Part shown: one piece after another, positions 26,365 through 32,996 of the stretch
Numbering within the stretch: position 1 is the first letter of the stretch
How the letters are laid out: the number at the start of each line of letters is the position of its first letter
Assembly: GCA_036705565.1 (NCBI GenBank)
Contig: JAUBUY010000013.1
Origin: Microcoleus sp036705565
Lineage (GTDB): Bacteria > Cyanobacteriota > Cyanobacteriia > Cyanobacteriales > Microcoleaceae
Reading direction: 5' to 3' (one strand)
Length of the DNA: 64,000 nucleotides
Program-made: the position numbers and the translations under genes
Notes under the pieces: generated by a model
The model's database searches: none
What the model saw: only the letters and a program-made list of their open reading frames with translations
Told to the model about the DNA's origin: nothing

Positions 26365-28410
26365 ATGAGTTACTGCATCAATCCCCATTGCCAGAATCCC
26401 CAAAATCTCGATCGCGCGACAGTATGCAAAAGTTGCGAGTCGAACTTGCTGCTAAAAGGCCGCTACCGAGTTTTTCACACCCTCGGTCAAAGTCTCACTT
26501 GCCGCACCTTCTTAGCTGTCGATGAAGACCAACCTTCGCAACCCCGCTGCGTCATTCAACAGTTCTGCGCGCCTGCTGCAGGTTCCACACAAGAAAACTG
26601 GGCATTTCGCCGCTCGGCCTCAGTTATCGACAAGTTGGGCCAACATCCCCAAATACCGAAACTGCTGGCATCTTTTGAACTCGAAGGCTGCCAGTATTTA
26701 GTGCAAGAATACATCGAAGGCCGCAATTTAGCCGATCGGCTTTCAGAAAAAGGTGTTGTTAAAGAAATTCAAATTTGGTATCTGCTGAGCGAATTGTTGC
26801 CAGTCCTGCAATTTGTTCATGAAAATCAACTGATTCACGGAGATATCAAACCGTCGAATATTATTCACCGCAAAAATCCCCAAGCATCCCCAGCTTGGGC
26901 AGGGAAAGAGGGTTTACATTCCGTGTCTCAGGAAAGTTCCTCTGGGCTAGTTTTAGTCGATTTCGGCGCGGCAATTCGGGCTAATAGTGGCCCGATCAAA
27001 ACAGAAACGGTGACAGGTTCAGCAGAATACGCGGCCCCGGAACAAATTAAAGGCCAAGCGATTCAGAGCAGCGACATCTACAGTTTGGGCGTCACTTGCA
27101 TTCACTTGTTAACGGGAATGTCGCCCTTTGATTTGTTTGACATCAAATCCGAAAGTTGGGCTTGGAGACATTATTTGAAAGTACCAGTTTCGGCGCGACT
27201 CGGCCGCATTCTGGATAAAATGGTGCAGCGAGAACCATCAAAACGCTATCGATCGACCGAGGCAATTCTCACAGACATGAATTACGGCCCGGCACCGGTA
27301 GACGTGATTCTCAGCAAACCCAAGTGGACTTTGGCAATGTGGGGAGGAACTGCGGTTGCCCTGCTGTCCGTAGTGCTGGGTTCTCGCTTGCCTTCTCCTG
27401 CACCGCAGGCTTTCACTTCTGGTGAGCCTGTTTCTAGCATTCCCGAAATTCGGTTCAATCCGCCCCCGATGCAGGATTTCAACGGTGATGCATCGCAGTC
27501 CCGGCCTGCTGTACGCACTCTGGCGGATCTAGACAAAAACCCGGTTTGGACGGTAGCAGTTGCTCCCCAGGGCCGCGCGATCGTCAGCGGGAATAACGAC
27601 GGTACAATTCACTTGCGGCACAAGCGTCACGGCAAGCTGCTCAAGGTTTTAGCCGGACATTTGGGGCCTGTGTGGTCGGTGGCTGTCAGCCCCGACGGCA
27701 GGACGATCGCCAGCGGTGGCGTTGACGGTACGATTAAATTGTGGAATTTCTATTCTGGCAAGTTAATTCGGACTTTGGACGGACACCAAGACGGCGTGTT
27801 CTCGGTGGTTTTCAGTCCCGATAGCCGGACTGTGGCCAGTGTCGGTAAGGACAAAACTTTGAAGTTGTGGCAAGTCGAAGGCGGGGCCGAGTTGGAAACT
27901 CTCAACCGGGTTTTTGACGAGGTGCAGGCGGTGGCTTTCAGTCCCGATCGAGAAACTTTGGCGATCGGCAGCAGCGACGGTAAGATCAACCTGTGGAACT
28001 GGCAGACTGGGGAATTCAAAGAAACTCTTTGGGGTCATTCTGAGGCGGTTTGGTCTCTGGCCATCAGCCCGGATGGTCAAACTCTCGCCAGCGGCAGTTG
28101 GGACAAGACGGTGAAGCTGTGGGATATCAGCGCAAATAATCAGTTCGGGCAGCCCAACGGTTCTCTGCTACGGACTTTGAGCGGCCATTCCGACAAGGTT
28201 AAGTCCTTGGCTTTCACTCCCGACGGAGACAAACTCGCTAGCGCCGATTTGAGCGGCACTATCAAGCTGTGGCGCATGAGTTCCGGCGAAATGGCGGGCA
28301 CGCTGAAGGGTCATTCTACCTGGGTGGATTTGGCTTTTAATCCTCAAGACAAAACTCTGATCAGTGGCAGTTTTGACGACACGATTAAGGTGTGGCGACT
28401 GTCTCCTTAA
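26365..28410 (+). CDS. Zinc-ribbon/pseudokinase/WD40 protein
   Basis: 681 residues. The N-terminal zinc ribbon has C4, C9, C21 and C24 (MSYCINPHC and CKSC). A serine/threonine kinase-like domain follows (about residues 34-310), then one transmembrane segment (about 322-340), a linker, and WD40 repeats (about 385-681, with GHLGPVWSVAVSPDG and IKLWN-type ends). The kinase core is degenerate compared with the intact paralogue at 56060: the glycine loop reads GQSLTCRTF instead of GQGGFGRTF, the ATP-binding Lys65 is Gln (CVIQQF), the alpha-C Glu is lost, and HRD is HGD. DFG and APE remain. It probably binds or scaffolds rather than phosphorylates. Confidence 0.88.
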   Translation: MSYCINPHCQNPQNLDRATVCKSCESNLLLKGRYRVFHTLGQSLTCRTFLAVDEDQPSQPRCVIQQFCAPAAGSTQENWAFRRSASVIDKLGQHPQIPKLLASFELEGCQYLVQEYIEGRNLADRLSEKGVVKEIQIWYLLSELLPVLQFVHENQLIHGDIKPSNIIHRKNPQASPAWAGKEGLHSVSQESSSGLVLVDFGAAIRANSGPIKTETVTGSAEYAAPEQIKGQAIQSSDIYSLGVTCIHLLTGMSPFDLFDIKSESWAWRHYLKVPVSARLGRILDKMVQREPSKRYRSTEAILTDMNYGPAPVDVILSKPKWTLAMWGGTAVALLSVVLGSRLPSPAPQAFTSGEPVSSIPEIRFNPPPMQDFNGDASQSRPAVRTLADLDKNPVWTVAVAPQGRAIVSGNNDGTIHLRHKRHGKLLKVLAGHLGPVWSVAVSPDGRTIASGGVDGTIKLWNFYSGKLIRTLDGHQDGVFSVVFSPDSRTVASVGKDKTLKLWQVEGGAELETLNRVFDEVQAVAFSPDRETLAIGSSDGKINLWNWQTGEFKETLWGHSEAVWSLAISPDGQTLASGSWDKTVKLWDISANNQFGQPNGSLLRTLSGHSDKVKSLAFTPDGDKLASADLSGTIKLWRMSSGEMAGTLKGHSTWVDLAFNPQDKTLISGSFDDTIKVWRLSP

Positions 28411-28486
28411 TTTTTTCGATCGCCCGTTCGATCGATTTTTGAACAGCTAGGGCGATCGAACATTTAGCTAATTTATCTATCAACAC

Positions 28487-28687
28487 TTCGGACAGTTTCA
28501 ATGCCCACGCATGGGGTGGCGAGAAACCCGGTTTCTATGAGTTTTGCTAACAGGAACAAGAAATATAGTCAGCAACCGGGTTTCAGATCGTCAAAAGTGC
28601 GTCCAGAACTTTGCTGACTTTTATCTTGTTTTAATCGGGGTGCCCTAAAACCTCTATGCTACGGTTGGTAATCAAAAACTGTCCGAA
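28487..28687. mobile_element. 201-bp element bounded by GGACAGTTT inverted repeats
   Basis: The left end TTCGGACAGTTT (28487-28498) is perfectly inverted at the right end AAACTGTCCGAA (28676-28687). The interior holds a GAAACCCGGTTTCT palindrome but no gene. The terminal motif is shared with the larger element at 32197-32507, suggesting a non-autonomous DNA transposon family. The remainder of 28411-28798 shows no gene. Confidence 0.55.
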
Positions 28688-28798
28688 CTGTTGGTACAGA
28701 AACAAATTTAAAATTGACAATAGTCAGAATATCCCTAGAAATCGCGGTTGCTAACTAACAGTTGTGGTAAAGTAGTTTTGGCTGTTAAAGTAAAATCT

Positions 28799-29368
28799 AT
28801 GACCGCAAATTCCGAGTTAGCAGAGCAGTATTTGTCAGCGGGCGATAGCCTTCAGAAATCAGGAAAGCTTGAGGAGGCGATCGCTCAATATCAAAAATTA
28901 CTAGCCATTCAAGCCGATAGTCCGATCGCACTCAACAAGATAGCAGAAATTTATTATACGCAACAGAAATATGTAGAGGCGATCGCCTCCTGTTACCAAG
29001 CACTTCGTCAGCAACCCAATTTCGCCGCCGCCTACAAAACCCTAGGCAATATCCTGCAAGCCCAAGGCAAAATAGACGCGGCAATTCGTGCCTACTCCAA
29101 GGCGATCGAATTCGATCCTAATTTTGTCGAAGCCTATGTTAACTTGGGCAGTATGTTTTACAAACAAGGCCAGCTCGATGACGCCATAACTTACTATCAA
29201 AAATCTATCGTTATTCAACCAGATTTAGCCGTCGCTTATTGGAATTTAGGCAAAAGTTTGGAAGAGCAAGGTCGAATCAATGAAGGTTTATTTTATCAAA
29301 AAAAAGCTTTCAACTTACAGCCGGAGTTAGAAGCTAGAAGCAATTCAGTAAAAAATCACACTTACTGA
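28799..29368 (+). CDS. TPR-repeat protein
   Basis: 189 residues from the ATG at 28799 (MTANSELAEQYLSAGDSLQ). Four to five tetratricopeptide repeats follow in order, marked by GKLEEAIAQYQKLLAI, KYVEAIASCYQALRQQP, GKIDAAIRAYSKAIEFDP, GQLDDAITYYQKSIVIQP and GRINEGLFYQKKAF. There is no signal peptide or enzymatic domain. TPRs mediate protein-protein contacts; in cyanobacteria such proteins often precede glycosyltransferases, but none is here. The upstream in-frame GTG/ATG choices have poorer context. Confidence 0.8.
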   Translation: MTANSELAEQYLSAGDSLQKSGKLEEAIAQYQKLLAIQADSPIALNKIAEIYYTQQKYVEAIASCYQALRQQPNFAAAYKTLGNILQAQGKIDAAIRAYSKAIEFDPNFVEAYVNLGSMFYKQGQLDDAITYYQKSIVIQPDLAVAYWNLGKSLEEQGRINEGLFYQKKAFNLQPELEARSNSVKNHTY

Positions 29369-29423
29369 AGAGGAATGTTATAGTCGGAATAATTCTATCA
29401 TTAACGATGCAAGCTGGATCAAC

Positions 29424-30386
29424 ATGGAAATTAGCCAGAATCCGCTCGAATTCCTAACGGCTAAAGTACAAGAAACTGTTGCCGATACCCAAAACTTAGC
29501 CAACGAAATCGCTGCTAAAGTTGAGGAAAGTGCAACTGTATTAACAGGGTGGGTACAATCAGCGCCAAGTTCAATGGTTAGTGCTGGGGCGATCGCCACT
29601 CAAGAAGCTTTTAAAATAGCACATAACATCCGTTTTGAGAACCTGCCAAGAAATCTGCAATCGAAATTTGCTAGGGCTGGGATGCGTGACGGAATGCGAA
29701 ATGTTCAAGAAGCAGCAAAAGTATTTGAATCCATACCCGCCCAAATTCGTGCCCAAGGCCCAGAAGCAATTCGCAACTTCTGTCAAGATAAAGATTGGAG
29801 TCACATCCAAGCGCACGTCAATGGAGGCGGAAGCGAAGCTGCTAACGGGATTTTTGAATATTTTTGGGTGAATCGTGCTCGCGGTGGTGTAGACATGACT
29901 GCTGCTGAATTAGCAGTCGCTAAGCAAGTTTTAGCGGATGCAGCGTTTAAAGCAGCAGTTGCGGAAATCGTTGGGGCTGCAATGAAAGGGGCGATCGCAG
30001 CAGCAGTAATTGAGTTAATATTTTCTATCTTAGAAAACTCGCTATTGTGCGTTGAAGGCAAAATTACCCAGTCAGAGTTAGTCGAACAAGTCGCCACTGC
30101 CACCGCCAAAGCTGGCATTGCTGGCGGTGTTATTACTGGCATTCTATTAACACTGTGCATGATATTTCCCCCCATTGCTGCGCTTTTAGGTGCCGCAGCG
30201 ATGCCCTTGGCGGTTGCAGGTATTGGTTTTATGGGAATTCGCGCCTGGGAAATCTTTTGTCACGGCGATCGACTATTTGGTATTACTCAACAAACACAAA
30301 AATTTCTGGGGATGACTGAAGCGACAACACAAGCAAATAATCAGAATCTTGACTTTTTCAAGAAGTCGAAGTTTTTGGTATTCTGA
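29424..30386 (+). CDS. Unrecognised protein with HNH-like signature and hydrophobic C-terminal half
   Basis: 320 residues. The N-terminal 110 residues are helical and charged (possible coiled coil). Residues of about 118-155 read DKDWSHIQAHVNGGG, then AANGIFE and VNRARGG, a spacing of His, Gly-Gly, Asn and N-R-x-R-G that recalls degenerate HNH-type nuclease folds. The second half is alanine-rich with two or three hydrophobic stretches (about 185-210, 230-258, 262-280), suggesting membrane insertion. The gene stands 55 bp after the TPR gene in the same orientation. I do not recognise the family; a toxin-like or membrane-associated nuclease role is only a possibility. Confidence 0.6.
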   Translation: MEISQNPLEFLTAKVQETVADTQNLANEIAAKVEESATVLTGWVQSAPSSMVSAGAIATQEAFKIAHNIRFENLPRNLQSKFARAGMRDGMRNVQEAAKVFESIPAQIRAQGPEAIRNFCQDKDWSHIQAHVNGGGSEAANGIFEYFWVNRARGGVDMTAAELAVAKQVLADAAFKAAVAEIVGAAMKGAIAAAVIELIFSILENSLLCVEGKITQSELVEQVATATAKAGIAGGVITGILLTLCMIFPPIAALLGAAAMPLAVAGIGFMGIRAWEIFCHGDRLFGITQQTQKFLGMTEATTQANNQNLDFFKKSKFLVF

Positions 30387-30446
30387 TGATTGGGAAATAT
30401 AAATATGTAGTTAAACACCAAAAATAATCCTAGAACAACCTGAATT

Positions 30447-30510
30447 GTAGGGGCGGGTTTTACCAACCATAATAGCCTAAGACTAATAATCTTATAAACC
30501 CGCCCGCTCC
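30447..30510. repeat. GGGGCGGGTTTT inverted-repeat element
   Basis: Member of the family described at 2706-3022: GTAGGGGCGGGTTTTACCAA at the left and ATAAACCCGCCCG at the right. It ends about 35 bases before the DUF3288 start codon. Confidence 0.75.
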
Positions 30511-30543
30511 CATGTAATGTTTATTTCTACCCACTTACTTAAT

Positions 30544-30837
30544 ATGGATTCATTAGAAAAAACTCAAGATCAGCAGCATCCGCAATACAAGCGCGATCGA
30601 GCCAGTGTCGATACTTTATTAGCAGGAGAAGCAACCGAATACAATTTATCGGAATTAGCAAGATTAATAATTCGCTACCGAGGCTTTCCCGGCGCTAGAG
30701 ATATTCAATCCGACTTAAAAAAAGTCCTGCAAAAATGGAATTATACCGAAGAAACTCTTTACGAACAAACCCGTAAAATTCACGCTACAGGTGAGGTTTA
30801 CAGGCGACAAAAAAGCGATCAAGAAGATTGGGTCTAA
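30544..30837 (+). CDS. DUF3288 family protein
   Basis: 97 residues from the ATG at 30544 (MDSLEKTQDQQHPQYKRDR). It carries the family's conserved blocks: DQQHPQYKRDR, LLAGEATEYNLSELARLIIRY-type sequence, RGFPGARDIQ, LQKWN and RKIHATGEVYR. The family is small, soluble and largely confined to cyanobacteria, with no established function. An in-frame upstream ATG would add nine residues from repeat DNA and is less likely. Confidence 0.88.
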   Translation: MDSLEKTQDQQHPQYKRDRASVDTLLAGEATEYNLSELARLIIRYRGFPGARDIQSDLKKVLQKWNYTEETLYEQTRKIHATGEVYRRQKSDQEDWV

Positions 30838-31192
30838 CTTTAGAAACCGGGTTTTTGGCAGTTTCTGCGGGCTGTAACGCGTCTTCTCGTAAAAAAAGCC
30901 TGTTTGTGACCAGTCGTGCGTCTACGACTATTAAAGCAAAGTGCGATCGCCTCAAGTCAAACTCAAAGGCGATCGCACTTAATTCCACTCAACTAGGCCC
31001 GAAAAGCCCGCGCTACAGAAACTACCTTACAACAAAAACATTTGTTGTAATATCGCTTTGAGCAACCGCTTCAACCATACCCAAATAGTTAGTGCCGACG
31101 TTAATTGCCGTAGCACTGACAGCAACTCCTCCATTCAGATTCAAACTTACAGCTTCATTAGTTTCTAACCACTAAATCGCCCGTACTGCTAT
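30838..31192. other. Intergenic region with HIP1-containing hairpin
   Basis: A perfect 13-bp inverted repeat (AAGTGCGATCGCC at 30939-30951, complement at 30968-30980) has a HIP1 octamer in each arm. An AAACCGGGTTTTTGG segment is at 30842. No gene or RNA is recognised in the rest. Confidence 0.6.
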
Positions 31193-32134
31193 TTATTGAC
31201 AAGCTACCCTCGTAAAATACATCCCACAACTCGGGCAGGATGTCCAGCTTCCTGTGCTTGGATCGAATTGCAATGTACCCCTGTTGCTTCCACTTGCCAA
31301 TTGGAAGTTCACAGCCTTTCCATATCCCCTCAACCGACAAAACGTATCTGCCCCCAATTGGCGTGCGTTAGGATCTAGCCCATTAGCACCTTTTAGCGCT
31401 ACATCAATTGGGATACCATTTTCACCGACAGGATTTTCAAAAAGGCGGATGCCACTGTTACCGGCATTTGGCGTTGGAGTTGGTGGTTTAGGCTGTGGTG
31501 TACCTTGGCTAATCGGTTGTGGTAATTTGCACCAGCTAAACTCTAAATCATTCAAAGCAGTATCATCTCCCCTTCCTTGCTGACCTTCAACTTTCGCGCG
31601 AACACCACAAATTGCCGAATTCGGCGGACCTGTTACCCAATTTGGTGTCCAAGCTCCCCATTGAGCTCCACCAGATGCTTCAATTACAGTGCTATTACTA
31701 TTACTACAGCCAAAAGTTACAGAATTTGCTCCTGTATCATCACCATTGCCTTGTGGTGGTTCTACTTTCAGTTTAAATGCTGTTGCATAACTTCCTTTCG
31801 GGCAATTAGCTCCTTCACCCCAATTCCCCCAAAATCCCGGATGTGGTACAATCCGCTCGACCATGTTTCCCGCACGATCGTAACAATATAAGGCAACAGC
31901 ATTGAGTGCAGTATCGTCGCCCCCACCTTGATTCGGTTCAACCCTCATCGAATATCCACCCACGTAGCTACCACCAGGGCAATAAATTGCGGTAGACCAT
32001 CCTCCCCAAGGTGTGGCATTAGGAGCATTTTTTACGCCAGTAATGTCATTGCGAAAAGAAGCAGCACTAGCAGTCAAAGTGCTAGTGATAAGAGAAAGCG
32101 CTAAACCGCTGGCAATCCACACATTATTTTTCAT
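31193..32134 (-). CDS. Secreted VMO-I-like (vitelline membrane outer layer) repeat protein
   Basis: 313 residues from the ATG at 32134, preceded by GAGAGG at good spacing. A signal peptide (WIASGLALSLITSTLTASA) is followed by three similar segments: GGWSTAIYCPGGSYVGGYSM, WGNWGEGANCPKGSYATAFK and WGAWTPNWVTGPPNSAICGV. Each is followed by VE, a short gap, then (G)DDT and a C-terminal N-x-(V/L). This three-fold arrangement with DDTxxN is that of the VMO-I beta-prism fold. A proline-rich linker (about residues 215-235) leads to a C-terminal region with four cysteines (CRL and SCPSC). Such domains are lectin-like; a glycan-binding surface role is inferred. Confidence 0.75.
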   Translation of the reverse strand: MKNNVWIASGLALSLITSTLTASAASFRNDITGVKNAPNATPWGGWSTAIYCPGGSYVGGYSMRVEPNQGGGDDTALNAVALYCYDRAGNMVERIVPHPGFWGNWGEGANCPKGSYATAFKLKVEPPQGNGDDTGANSVTFGCSNSNSTVIEASGGAQWGAWTPNWVTGPPNSAICGVRAKVEGQQGRGDDTALNDLEFSWCKLPQPISQGTPQPKPPTPTPNAGNSGIRLFENPVGENGIPIDVALKGANGLDPNARQLGADTFCRLRGYGKAVNFQLASGSNRGTLQFDPSTGSWTSCPSCGMYFTRVACQ

Positions 32135-32196
32135 AACTAAACCTCTCAATTGTGATGATTCTGGTCAATCGTCAGGGGATATTTTTTACACTCCCC

Positions 32197-32507
32197 GATA
32201 GCAATAATCCGGACAGTTTTTAGGCGTTGCTGAATTTAGGTAGGAATTCACATTTCCCAATTGCTATAAGACCCGGGAGGGTGAGTTTTGTAACATCAAG
32301 CGAAAAGTTGATTCATACGCCAGAATCAGCAACACCAGTTTTTATATGGCCCAATGGCTTATTCTGTAGGACTTCGCAGCCCCTGTGGATAATTAAATCA
32401 ATGTCAGCTCCACCCCGCTCGTTGCATTTAATGGGACTTTATTTATGATCCTTGCGCCGCGTAAGCTTGTAGTCTCGTTCCAAAAACTGTCCGGAGTATT
32501 GCGATAG
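32197..32507. mobile_element. 311-bp TIR-bounded non-autonomous element
   Basis: The left end GATAGCAATAATCCGGACAG (continuing TTTTT) is matched in inverted orientation by AAAAACTGTCCGGAGTATTG (continuing CGATAG) at 32482-32507, giving imperfect terminal repeats of about 25 bp. The interior has no full gene. The minus strand shows a broken protein-like frame (includes ADIDLIIHRGCEV and an in-frame stop). It looks like a MITE or a deleted transposon. The following stretch 32508-32996 contains no supported gene. Confidence 0.6.
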
Positions 32508-32996
32508 CAAAGGCGGTTAAAAATTAGGCTAAAATGAAAGAGCGACAGTCAAAGTTCAAGAATTCACTAAATTGTAATACCCTTACTTTGCACCACTATT
32601 TGTGATGTATCCCCACCCAATAAAAATTATGGTTGGGGCTTCCGATATAGTGATGGGATGAGCCAGACGGAGCTATTTTCTGATGTATTCTAGCTTCTTT
32701 AATGGCTAATATCGTTTCCGGTTGGAACGGAATTATTTATATATTTGGATGGTCAGTGCGAGCGAGACGCTCGCACTACTCTATACTGCATGATTCCGAT
32801 TTAACCGGATTTGATATAACTTCTTTCTGGCACGATCGCCCTTTTTCTTAACAGACTTCTTGGCAGAAACAGATGAGAGTTTTGACTCAGACGATTGTTG
32901 GTTCGCTTTTATTGGTTGCATATCGCTAACCCCACCCAAATCAAAGATTATGGGTGGAGACTGCGCGATCTCATTTTCCTTCAATTTTCAACTGCG

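Noticed and set aside
32781..32984. Small 67-codon frame downstream of secA
   Set aside because: Lysine/serine-rich, TTG start only, no recognisable motif; a real peptide cannot be excluded but is not supported.
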